21,364 nucleotides of DNA, taken from assembly GCF_946478925.1 (NCBI RefSeq), contig NZ_CAMLDP010000027.1, forward strand, positions 1 to 21,364, read 5' to 3'. This DNA comes from an uncultured Nitrososphaera sp. Lineage in GTDB: Archaea > Thermoproteota > Nitrososphaeria > Nitrososphaerales > Nitrososphaeraceae. Under the pieces are notes generated by a model. It was not told the origin of the DNA, did not search any database, and saw only the letters and a list, made by a program, of their open reading frames with translations. The position numbers and the translations under genes were made by a program. Of the stretch, positions 13,540 to 19,859 are shown in pieces (the first letter of the stretch is position 1; each line of letters begins with the position of its first letter).

Positions 13540-14046
13540 ATGGACATTTTTGACGGCATTGCAACAAAACTTGACGTACGGCAATACAGCCCGCAAGACG
13601 TTGCTTCGGAAATAAAGCAGAGCGTCCTTGAAGCCGCGCGGCTGACTGGGACCGGCCTTAACACCCAGCACTGGCGGTTCATCATGGTAGAAGGCAAGGA
13701 CCGCCTCGCGACGCTTGCAGAGGACAGCACGAGTGGGCAGTGGGTTGCAGGAGCAAATTTCGCAGTCATCGTCCTGACGAACCCCGATTACAAGTTCCAC
13801 ATGATAGACGCAGGAAGGGTGCTCCAGAACATGCAGCTTGCGGCATGGAATCACGGCGTAGCGTCAGGGATTTTCACAGGAGTAAAGGACGAAAAACTGC
13901 GCAAGGATTTTGGGATTCCGAAAGAGCTGAACGCCACAGTCGTCATCGGCTTTGGATATCCCGCCAAGAAACTGGCAGGCAAAAAGAGTCGCGTGCCTCT
14001 GAACGAGCTAGTATATTACGGAAGATACGGCAACACTGCTGCCTGA
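13540..14046 (+). CDS. Nitroreductase-family flavoprotein
   Basis: This 168-residue protein belongs to the FMN-dependent nitroreductase fold. The phosphate-binding region is LDVRQYSPQDV (11-21), the flavin loop is GLNTQHWRFIMVEG (39-52), and FGYPAKK lies near the C-terminus. It is a short, single-domain member. Substrates of such enzymes (nitroaromatics, quinones, flavins) cannot be deduced from sequence. The ATG at 13540 has a TATA-like CTTTATGA at 13501-13508, about 35 nt upstream. It diverges from purS. A T7 run at 14078-14084, 32 nt past the stop, could be its terminator. Confidence 0.9.
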   Translation: MDIFDGIATKLDVRQYSPQDVASEIKQSVLEAARLTGTGLNTQHWRFIMVEGKDRLATLAEDSTSGQWVAGANFAVIVLTNPDYKFHMIDAGRVLQNMQLAAWNHGVASGIFTGVKDEKLRKDFGIPKELNATVVIGFGYPAKKLAGKKSRVPLNELVYYGRYGNTAA

Positions 14047-14077
14047 CTGTTATTATTATTAGCAGATTGGCTCTTCC

Positions 14078-14084
14078 TTTTTTT
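14078..14084 (+). terminator. T-rich terminator after the nitroreductase gene
   Basis: A run of seven T residues follows the nitroreductase stop by about 32 nt. Archaeal RNA polymerase terminates at such runs without a hairpin. It overlaps the 3' end of the convergent V4R reading frame. Confidence 0.4.
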
Positions 14085-14772
14085 AGGATGTCACTTGTGC
14101 AACAACAAACTCACAGTGTTCAGAGCCGGAGCCGATGCACTGGCTCTCCAAGCAATTATGATGGCCACCAAACAATCCGTCCATTACGCCTGCGATTATG
14201 CCTGAAAAAAAAGAAGCAACTTGGGTTGCCGGTCTCGCTTTTGGCAGCGCGTGCAAAGAAATTGTTGAACACCTTTACGATGACATTTTTAGGCGGCAGT
14301 AGCTCTTGTTCTCTTACGCTCTTTTCAAGGTCGGGCGCTTCAAAGCGTCCCCAGCCTGCCATCAAACCGTAATATTCCAGCAACTTGACTGCAGCCGCGG
14401 CGTCCTTGGTAAGGGACTTGCTCTGATTGCCAACTTCCCATCCGTAGCTAAGGCCGAGCTGGTACATTATGAGGGGGCCAGAATCCCTTGAGAGGTCAAG
14501 AAGCTCTGCGCGAATCCTGAACCAGAACCTTTCGTTGATTATAATTGCCCTGCAGTTAAAGACAGAGTCATGTATGTTATGCGACTCGTTGTCAAGATTA
14601 AAGTAAGGATTTGAATTGAGGTTATGATTACGCTGGTGGTGGCGATTATGATTATGATGATGCGAATTAGACTTTTCTTCCTCAGTTGTTCCCGCGCTCG
14701 CCCGCCTTCCTCTTTATTTTTACAGCAGTTGGTTATAAGCATATTTCCTACCTTTTGTGATTCTAAAAACAT
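14083..14772 (-). pseudogene. V4R (4-vinyl-reductase-like) domain gene split by two frameshifts
   Basis: Three minus-strand reading segments together make one V4R-domain protein. Segment A opens at ATG 14772 (MFLESQKVGNMLITNCCKNKEEGG). Segment B, in the next frame, reads from about 14713 down to 14213 and has no ATG/GTG/TTG before 14467. It includes FWFRIRAELLDLS, GPLIMYQLGLSYGWEVG and YYGLMAGWGRFE, and ends ...SETGNPSCFFF. Segment C, back in the first frame, gives SGIIAGVMDGLFGG, then NCLESQCIGSGSEHCEFVV and a TAA at 14083-14085. The C-terminal spacing of Gly and Cys is the classic V4R ending. The B-to-C change falls in an A8 run (14205-14212); one base fewer restores the frame. The A-to-B change needs one added base in the GC-rich stretch at about 14665-14716. 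V4R proteins bind small hydrophobic ligands or metals. It could be a pseudogene, a sequencing error or a slippage-regulated gene. Confidence 0.72.
14205..14212. repeat. A8/T8 homopolymer at a frameshift point
   Basis: Eight A residues on the plus strand (T8 on the coding strand) lie exactly where the V4R reading frame is lost. Seven would join the frames and give ...NPSCFFFSGIIAGVMDG. Runs of this length are prone to replication slippage, transcriptional slippage and sequencing error. Confidence 0.8.
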
Positions 14773-15183
14773 ATTTTCTTGATTTTGTTAGTTTATGATA
14801 CATAAAGCAAAGAATTAACAAAGTTTGCGCTTACGTCTTATCGCTTGTGTATGTATGTACGTATCCCGATGAGAACATGCGAGAAGAGGAGCAAGTTGCT
14901 GCAGCAGCATATCAGGCGCATCTCTGCGGCGGCATACGAGTTAGTAAAGACTTACATTTCTGAAAAACATTGTCGCAGTGTCTCTGCTCCAAAAACTGTC
15001 TTGGCAGATGGCAAGGTTCTTTTGAAAAGATGCCAGACAATAGCACACAACTCAAAACCATCCATAACCGCGCCATCCATCTTTTTTTACAAATAATCGA
15101 GCGCAAAAAGAAGCAGTTTATGTCGACCTTCGAGACTCACAAAGCTATTAATTATGTTCTGAAATTGCCCTAACGTAAGTAGT
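14773..15183. other. 411-bp stretch without a convincing gene
   Basis: Several short frames are open here (for example 14845-15096 on plus and 14912-15106 on minus), but none has a recognisable domain, a credible start context and protein-like composition together. A short frame around 14875-14960 reads ENMREEEQVAAAAYQAHL before a stop and might be a gene remnant. The left edge holds the probable promoter of the V4R gene (minus-strand CTTTATGTATC near 14797-14807) and the right edge the tRNA promoter. Nothing else is seen. Confidence 0.5.
15146..15155 (+). promoter_or_regulatory. TATA box for tRNA-Thr
   Basis: TATTAATTAT is centred about 34 nt upstream of the mature tRNA 5' end, a usual position for an archaeal tRNA promoter. 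Confidence 0.5.
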
Positions 15184-15257
15184 GGTCACGTAGCTCAGCC
15201 TGGCAGAGCGGCTGACTTGTAATCAGCAGGTCGTGGGTCCAAATCCCACCGTGACCT
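15184..15257 (+). tRNA. tRNA-Thr (anticodon UGU)
   Basis: A complete cloverleaf can be drawn. The 7-bp acceptor pairs GGTCACG with CGTGACC. The D arm is GCTC/GAGC around AGCCTGGCA. The anticodon arm GCTGA-CTTGTAA-TCAGC carries TGT at loop positions 34-36, reading ACA threonine codons. The T arm is GTGGG-TCCAAAT-CCCAC. The discriminator would be U73 (15257), as seen in archaeal tRNA-Thr. There is no intron and CCA is not encoded. T residues follow directly (15257-15262) and form the likely terminator. It converges on the ABC permease gene. Confidence 0.95.
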
Positions 15258-15262
15258 TTTTT
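15257..15262 (+). terminator. T6 terminator after tRNA-Thr
   Basis: Six T residues start at the discriminator base and end just before the stop of the convergent ABC permease gene. A T run is the usual archaeal termination signal. Confidence 0.5.
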
Positions 15263-15267
15263 CCCTG

Positions 15268-16020
15268 TCATGCTTCCCGCCAGATTGCCTTTGTCTTTGC
15301 CAGAGTCACAAACCCCACCAGGTACGCGACCTGCACCGCAAATCCCAGACCAAGCGACCAGTCTGAGGGAGTGGGCAGACCCATGATGCTCTGGAACATC
15401 AGTGACGCGTGCGTCGTCGGCACCACGTACGACAGGTAGCGCAGGCTGTCGCTTGGCAGGTTTGTGACTGGGTAGAATATCGGAGGAAGCACTGCAAGCA
15501 CCACGTTTACAAACGATATGACCTGCGTCGCGTTGCGCATGTGAAGCATGTGCGATGACAAAAAGAAGCCCATCGCAGACATTGAGCTCCACAGAAGCAC
15601 AATAGTCGCTACCAAGAGTGGTATCGCGGCAAGTGGCGCTCCAAAATACACCACGAGTGCGGCAAGGACGGTCAGAGCCGGCAAGCCGAACAGCAGTTCT
15701 GAAAGCGCAAGGCCCATCATGTACGTCAGGGGCGAAACTGGAGAGGCCACAAAGATGTCCTGTATCTTGTACTCTGTCTTGTAGAACGAGATGTCCTGCC
15801 CTAGCGCAAGGCCGTAGCCGACGAGGGCCATGACGAGACTCCCGGCAACCGCGTAGTGCGTGTACTGGCCGTTGCTGACTACAAACAGCACGAACAGGAG
15901 CGAGAACGGGCTTATTGCGGTAAAGACAAGCGACATCGGGTTTCTCTGCAGCCACAGGATGCCGGTAGAGTATGCAATCAGGCACGCCTGCCGGACTGGG
16001 AGCATCATGGCGTTGCTCAT
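15268..16020 (-). CDS. ABC-2 type transporter permease
   Basis: This 250-residue integral membrane protein has about six hydrophobic helices (for example SLVFTAISPFSLLFVLFVV, LVMALVGYGLALG, LLFGLPALTVLAALVVYFG, IPLLVATIVLLWSSM, VISFVNVVLAVLPPIFYPV and LGLGFAVQVAYLVGFVTL). The LPPIFYPVTNLP segment between helices 5 and 6 is a hallmark of ABC-2 exporters of the DrrB/NodJ/NatB kind. Its ATG at 16020 overlaps the stop of the ATPase gene in an ATGA, so the two subunits are translationally coupled and form one exporter. Substrate unknown; lipids, drugs, ions and polysaccharides are all handled by this family. Confidence 0.9.
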   Translation of the reverse strand: MSNAMMLPVRQACLIAYSTGILWLQRNPMSLVFTAISPFSLLFVLFVVSNGQYTHYAVAGSLVMALVGYGLALGQDISFYKTEYKIQDIFVASPVSPLTYMMGLALSELLFGLPALTVLAALVVYFGAPLAAIPLLVATIVLLWSSMSAMGFFLSSHMLHMRNATQVISFVNVVLAVLPPIFYPVTNLPSDSLRYLSYVVPTTHASLMFQSIMGLPTPSDWSLGLGFAVQVAYLVGFVTLAKTKAIWREA

Positions 16021-16934
16021 TCTTCCTCTTCTGCCTCCTTGCCGACAAGGAACACAAAGACGTCGTCGAGCGTGACTGGCGAAACGGTGAACGGCAGGTT
16101 CCGGCGCATCGCAAGTTCCGACAGATCGCGTACTGCAGACTCGTATGCAAACACGCGCAGCATGCCGGCTCCCGTGTCCACCACCGAGCCGTACGTCTTT
16201 AGCGCGTCGCTGTCGAGCCCATCCTTGGCAATGTCAACCCGCGTGTTGTGTGGTAGGACTTTGCGCAATTCCTGTATCGTTCCTTGCGCGATTATCGACC
16301 CGTTGTCCACAATCACGATATGGTCAGAGAGCATCTCTGCCTCGTCCATGTAGTGGGTAGTCAAGAGTATCGACCGGCCCTTTGCCTTCCAGTCCTTAAT
16401 CGCCGACCAGACCTGTCTTCTCGACACCGGGTCAAGGCCGATTGTAGGCTCGTCGAGGAACAACAGTTGCGTGTCAACGGCCATCGCCATCGCAACCAGT
16501 ATCTTTTGCTTCATGCCGCCGGACAGGTTCATCGCTGGCCTGTCCCGGGCGTCCCATAGTTCCAGCTTGCGCAAAAACTCCTCAGTCTTTTCCCTCGCAG
16601 ACGCCTTGCTCTCGCCCCTTATCTGCAGCCAGTTGTAGACGTGGTCCCACGGCGTCAGGGCGCGCAGCGGCCTGCCCTCCTGCGGCACGATAGACACCAG
16701 ATTGCGTACCTCCTTTGCCTGCTTTACCACGTCGTAGCCGAGCACCTTTATCGAGCCGGAGGTCGGCATGAGCTGAGTCGCGCACATCCTCACAAACGTG
16801 GTCTTGCCCGCGCCGTTTCTGCCGAGCAGCGTAAAGACCCTGCCCGACTCTACCTTCAAAGACACTTCAGAGAGCGCAGGGCGGCTGGACCCCTTGTACA
16901 CCTTTGTGATGCGCTCGGCCTCTATCGCAAGCAC
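16017..16934 (-). CDS. ABC transporter ATP-binding protein (exporter type)
   Basis: This 305-residue ATPase drives the permease encoded immediately downstream. Walker A is GRNGAGKTT (38-46), the Q-loop is in SIVPQEG (81-87), the signature is LSGGMKQK (137-144), Walker B is LLFLDEPT (157-164), and the switch His is His194 in LTTHYMDEAE. After about residue 220 comes the C-terminal extension typical of DrrA-like ABC-2 ATPases, ending in an acidic EAEEEE tail. The start is GTG at 16934. Possible TATA elements (ATAAGA near 16962, GTATATC near 16950) lie upstream. The first gene of a two-gene operon. Confidence 0.94.
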   Translation of the reverse strand: MLAIEAERITKVYKGSSRPALSEVSLKVESGRVFTLLGRNGAGKTTFVRMCATQLMPTSGSIKVLGYDVVKQAKEVRNLVSIVPQEGRPLRALTPWDHVYNWLQIRGESKASAREKTEEFLRKLELWDARDRPAMNLSGGMKQKILVAMAMAVDTQLLFLDEPTIGLDPVSRRQVWSAIKDWKAKGRSILLTTHYMDEAEMLSDHIVIVDNGSIIAQGTIQELRKVLPHNTRVDIAKDGLDSDALKTYGSVVDTGAGMLRVFAYESAVRDLSELAMRRNLPFTVSPVTLDDVFVFLVGKEAEEEE

Positions 16935-17034
16935 AGCAATGGATGATATACTCTGCTCTTATCTAGAGGTTTTGACCCTAGAGCCGGCCAATAGACAGGT
17001 TATCGACGAGACTTTTAAGCAAAGGCGTGAAAAG

Positions 17035-17229
17035 ATGTCTCTGTCAGGACCAACTACTGACACATATCATCTGCCCTACGTAGAAAAGAAGACCAGACCA
17101 ATCCCCGGGATGCCCCTGTCACGCCCTGGCAGGGTGCCTCCTGGCTTCTTTGTCGATATACAAATAAGCCCCGATTTACCAACTAGTACCACACAAAATG
17201 AAACGAGAGTTTGTAGTAGCCCGCATTGA
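17035..17229 (+). CDS. Possible small proline-rich protein
   Basis: This open frame of 64 residues starts at ATG 17035 (the frame is also open upstream, with an ATG at 16941). It includes YHLPYVEKKTRPIPGMPL and RPGRVPPGFF, which look more like protein than random sequence, and it fills the gap between the divergent ABC operon and the 107-aa gene. Its end overlaps the first 32 bp of that gene in another frame, and the TATA box of that gene lies inside it. No family was recognised. It may be no more than a fortuitous frame. Confidence 0.3.
   Translation: MSLSGPTTDTYHLPYVEKKTRPIPGMPLSRPGRVPPGFFVDIQISPDLPTSTTQNETRVCSSPH
17155..17166 (+). promoter_or_regulatory. TATA region for the 107-aa gene
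   Basis: GATATACAAATA lies about 32-43 nt upstream of the ATG at 17198, which fits a short-leader archaeal promoter. Confidence 0.45.
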
Positions 17230-17521
17230 AGCTTCCACGGATGGCAGCCCGTACGTATATGTCACGTTCAACGACCCAAAGGACTACAAGCCCGACAGGC
17301 CGATGAGCCCCTTTGGCCAGAACACCATGGCGTTTTCCTCAATAGAGGACATGATGAAGAACATGCCAAAGGTGATGGCAAGTATGCCCGGCATGTTGGG
17401 AGGCGGCCTGACCGACACCCCGATCATAAAAGCCAGCATGAAGGAGTATCAGGACATGGGGATAAAGGTGGGCGACAAGGTCACGATCGAGGTACAGAAG
17501 GTAGAATCTTCAGGCGTCTGA
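17198..17521 (+). CDS. Hypothetical protein, 107 aa
   Basis: This soluble protein has two beta-rich ends and a methionine-rich, flexible centre. Residues 1-25 (MKREFVVARIEASTDGSPYVYVTF) and 85-103 (MGIKVGDKVTIEVQKVE) look like strands of one small barrel, and the last part has the form of a KOW/AbrB-like strand-turn-strand. The middle holds FSSIEDMMKNMPKVMASMPGM, with eight Met in about 30 residues. No membrane segment or catalytic motif is seen and no family was recognised. The M50 protease gene follows 44 bp downstream with its own promoter. Confidence 0.8.
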   Translation: MKREFVVARIEASTDGSPYVYVTFNDPKDYKPDRPMSPFGQNTMAFSSIEDMMKNMPKVMASMPGMLGGGLTDTPIIKASMKEYQDMGIKVGDKVTIEVQKVESSGV

Positions 17522-17530
17522 GCGAACCCT

Positions 17531-17540
17531 TAATTTAAAT
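17531..17540 (+). promoter_or_regulatory. TATA box for the M50 protease gene
   Basis: TAATTTAAAT is centred 30 nt upstream of the TTG at 17566, a leaderless geometry that supports the unusual TTG start. Confidence 0.55.
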
Positions 17541-17565
17541 ACGCATTCAGCGGTATACCTGCTGT

Positions 17566-18819
17566 TTGGAAAAACAAGAGCGTAAGGTGCGCGCAGAGGT
17601 CAAGCTGCCACTCATACTAATCCACACCCCCTTTGGCCTGGATTTCTTTGACAGGGTGGCAAAGATGCCCGGCGCAAAGGCGTGGGCCAAGGTAAACACG
17701 TACTTTATGCCCCTGATAACCGTCCTTGCGATTTTCCTCATTATAGGCTCGCTTGCGGTGCTCTTTGCAAACTCTGAAGCAAGGGCAGGCATCCGCGGCG
17801 TCGGTCCGCAGGCAAACCTGCTCATACCGGGCCTCAACCCGTACCTGCCCATAACGTACGGGTGGGCGGCGCTTGTAATAACAATCATAATCCACGAAGC
17901 CGGCCACGGCATCGTCGCTCGGGTCTACAACATACGCGTGGACTCGACTGGGCTCGTGCTGTTGCTCGGCATACCGATAGGCGCGTTTGTCAACATTGAA
18001 AGGGACGAGCTTGCCAGGGCGACCCTCAAGCAAAAGAGCGCGGTTTTGACTGCCGGCCCTCTCAACAACATGATACTTGCAGCCGCATGTCTCGTCGCGC
18101 TTTTCCTGGTAATGTCCACCCTCACTCCGCTCCCGCCGGCTCCCGGCGAGCCCCGGTTCGGCATAGCGGTAGTCAGTGTCAGCCCCGGCTCGCTTGCCCA
18201 GTCTATAGGACTACCGCAGGGCGCAGTCATACAGGAGGTAGCAGGCCAGCAGGTAAAGCAGCTTGAGGACCTTGGAAACGTCCTGAGGGCAAACCTGGGC
18301 AAGACCATAGACATCACGTGGGTCGAAAGGACAGGCGTCAACAACAATAATGCTGCCGCTCCCACGACGGTGACAAAGTCAGTGACGCTTCCCGACTCTG
18401 TCGAGCCGGGCAAGGGCATCTTGGGCGTCGGCGTGACGATACTTACTCCTGATGCCGGCGCGGTCCTGGAAAGGTACAAGGGCGCGTTCAGCTCAAACCC
18501 GCTTGCGATACTCCTTCCGCCGACGATACAGGAAGGAATAGTTCCGTACTCTGACCTGATGACGCCAAAGTACGAATCGTCTATCGGCCCGGTGTGGTCG
18601 CCGCTTGCAAACATGCTGTTCTGGCTGTGGTTCGTCAACTTTAACGTGGGCATATTCAACGCGCTACCTATTGGCCCGCTCGACGGTGGCCAGCTTTACA
18701 GCTCGCTCATCGAAAAGAAGGTCAAGTCGCAGGTGCTTGCCAGAAACGCCGCCATGATGCTCACGATAGTGATGGTGGCAATCGTAGCGGCGTCGATACT
18801 GCTGCCGTACGTGATTTAG
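17566..18819 (+). CDS. Site-2-type intramembrane metalloprotease (peptidase M50) with PDZ domain
   Basis: This 417-residue membrane protease cleaves substrates within the membrane, as in regulated intramembrane proteolysis. Zinc ligands are in HEAGH (110-114) within a transmembrane helix, and the third ligand Asp is in NALPIGPLDGG (365-375), the pairing that defines the S2P family. A PDZ-like domain lies between them (about 197-290, with VVSVSPGSLAQSIGLPQGAVI). Further helices are at about 47-68, 128-143, 168-184, 347-364 and 393-415. The start is TTG at 17566, supported by a TATA box 30 nt upstream; no earlier start exists. Natural substrates (anchored regulators or signal peptides) cannot be inferred. 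It may be independent of the 107-aa gene. Confidence 0.93.
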   Translation: MEKQERKVRAEVKLPLILIHTPFGLDFFDRVAKMPGAKAWAKVNTYFMPLITVLAIFLIIGSLAVLFANSEARAGIRGVGPQANLLIPGLNPYLPITYGWAALVITIIIHEAGHGIVARVYNIRVDSTGLVLLLGIPIGAFVNIERDELARATLKQKSAVLTAGPLNNMILAAACLVALFLVMSTLTPLPPAPGEPRFGIAVVSVSPGSLAQSIGLPQGAVIQEVAGQQVKQLEDLGNVLRANLGKTIDITWVERTGVNNNNAAAPTTVTKSVTLPDSVEPGKGILGVGVTILTPDAGAVLERYKGAFSSNPLAILLPPTIQEGIVPYSDLMTPKYESSIGPVWSPLANMLFWLWFVNFNVGIFNALPIGPLDGGQLYSSLIEKKVKSQVLARNAAMMLTIVMVAIVAASILLPYVI

Positions 18820-18862
18820 AGAGAGAAAGAAAGACGTACGGAAAGCAGCTGCAGGGATCAAC

Positions 18863-19285
18863 CTAGATTCTGGGAGAAAACGGCGAGGTAACTTGGGCCA
18901 TTCCCGATCTGTCCACTACATCCCAGTGCTCTGCAATCCTGCCGTCCTCAATCCTGTACAGGTCGGCAGATCTTGTGGTAACTCTTTTGCCTGTTTGCTT
19001 GCTAGTAGCAGTCGTAGTCAGCATGACAAACACTCTGTCATCTTCAGCAACAATATGGTCTATTGTCGTGTGCGAATCTGGGAATTCCTGAAAGAATCTT
19101 TGCCGGTGTTCTTTAAAGCTCTCTACTCTCATCACATTTTGATTATTCCTTATCGGGTTTTGTCCAAAGTACTTGTCAGCGCCTGCAACGTCGTGTCTGT
19201 TCAACGTATCCTCGATAAAGTCGCGCACAAGCTGCTTGTTCTTTTCCAACAACTCTGATGGTTGATGAGCTGCCGCTTTGCTCAT
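18863..19285 (-). CDS. SnoaL-like / NTF2-fold protein (ester-cyclase type)
   Basis: This 140-residue soluble protein has the SnoaL-like polyketide-cyclase/ester-cyclase pattern. LVRDFIEDTLNRHD opens the fold, RQRFFQEFPDSHTTIDHIVAEDDRVFVMLTTTATSKQTG forms the sheet, and DLYRIEDGRIAEHWDVVD closes it. The EHWDVVD segment holds the polar residues usually lining the pocket. Most stand-alone members have no assigned substrate, so a catalytic role is uncertain. The ATG at 19285 has TATA AGTTAATAG at about 19307-19315, 26 nt upstream. It converges on the M50 gene and diverges from the small ORF at 19316. Confidence 0.88.
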   Translation of the reverse strand: MSKAAAHQPSELLEKNKQLVRDFIEDTLNRHDVAGADKYFGQNPIRNNQNVMRVESFKEHRQRFFQEFPDSHTTIDHIVAEDDRVFVMLTTTATSKQTGKRVTTRSADLYRIEDGRIAEHWDVVDRSGMAQVTSPFSPRI

Positions 19286-19306
19286 GCCAATCTTTAGAAA
19301 TCAAAG

Positions 19307-19315
19307 CTATTAACT
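19307..19315 (-). promoter_or_regulatory. TATA box for the SnoaL-like gene
   Basis: Minus-strand AGTTAATAG is centred 26 nt before the ATG at 19285. It directly abuts the TTG of the plus-strand ORF at 19316, so the two units cannot be read independently of each other's promoter region. Confidence 0.45.
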
Positions 19316-19528
19316 TTGGCAGTTTTTTCCAACCAAGCTGGCAAGCATGACATCACCACATTTTTCATAGATAAAAGTAACCACAAGGCAGTAGCAATCG
19401 ACGCGCAAAAGGTCGTCATTTCGCACACCGCGTTTGCAGAAGAACTAATGAAAAGTTCTGCTGCAGAGCTGGTGGTTCTCGCAGAGTACTGCATGTTTGC
19501 GTCTGTGAGAGAATCTGATAAAAGGTAA
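19316..19528 (+). CDS. Hypothetical small protein, 70 aa
   Basis: This soluble ORF starts at TTG 19316. It has a plausible strand-strand-helix order: ITTFFIDKSNHKAVAIDAQKVVIS followed by TAFAEELMKSSAAELVVLAEYCM. There is no signal or motif and no family was recognised. A TATA candidate (CTTTAGAAA near 19292-19300) is only about 20 nt upstream, so the true start is uncertain. It is followed after one base by the 77-aa ORF, suggesting coupled translation. The antisense frame is also open but has less protein-like composition. Confidence 0.5.
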   Translation: MAVFSNQAGKHDITTFFIDKSNHKAVAIDAQKVVISHTAFAEELMKSSAAELVVLAEYCMFASVRESDKR

Positions 19529-19529
19529 A

Positions 19530-19763
19530 ATGCACGTTTCGCCTATCCTGAAACAACTAATGCGGATAGAATTCTTGGTTGTGGCTGTAGCCGCGTTTGT
19601 ATTCTTTCTATTGTTTGCCCCAGTCGTACCCTTGATGCACAGCCAGCCGTCGAATGCCCCTCCGCCGTCAGCACCATTGGCCTTCTCGGGGTCAATAACA
19701 CGGGCTACCCTACAGGTAGGGCTGGAAATTAACGGCCTTGGAGCGCCAAGTTTCAGGGCATAG
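19530..19763 (+). CDS. Hypothetical small membrane-anchored protein, 77 aa
   Basis: This ORF begins with ATG 19530, one base after the stop of the 70-aa ORF, with an AAGGTAA ribosome-site-like stretch just ahead. One hydrophobic helix (about residues 14-34, FLVVAVAAFVFFLLFAPVV) is followed by a proline-rich segment (SQPSNAPPPSAPLAF) and a short tail. This indicates a membrane-anchored protein with its C-terminus outside. No family was recognised. A longer minus-strand frame covers the same DNA but lacks any domain. Confidence 0.5.
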   Translation: MHVSPILKQLMRIEFLVVAVAAFVFFLLFAPVVPLMHSQPSNAPPPSAPLAFSGSITRATLQVGLEINGLGAPSFRA

Positions 19764-19859
19764 CTTTGCATCTTTATCAGCAGCATGTACGCGACAGGGT
19801 TTGAAAACTCGAAAAGATAAGAAACAGCGAGTTCACCCTTAACATGCGGCAGTGACAGC

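Noticed and set aside
14620..14670. Short ATT/GAT trinucleotide repeats as a CRISPR-like or microsatellite array
   Set aside because: The repetition reflects CAT/AAT (His/Asn) codons in one reading frame; there are no spacers or conserved long repeats.
14539..14772. 77-aa Ile-rich protein as an independent membrane gene
   Set aside because: The Ile/Thr-rich part is the out-of-frame reading of the His/Asn-rich segment that leads into the V4R domain; only its first ~24 codons look genuine.
14845..15096. 83-codon plus frame in the gap before the tRNA
   Set aside because: It has no domain, an atypical composition and no clear promoter spacing; a competing frame on the other strand is equally open.
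15170..16150. 326-codon minus-strand frame over the ABC permease and tRNA
   Set aside because: It overlaps the tRNA gene and the well-supported permease in another frame, is Arg/His/Cys-rich and has no recognisable domain.
17925..18659. Minus-strand frame opposite the M50 protease
   Set aside because: The protease carries HEAGH and LDGG motifs; the antisense frame shows no family features.
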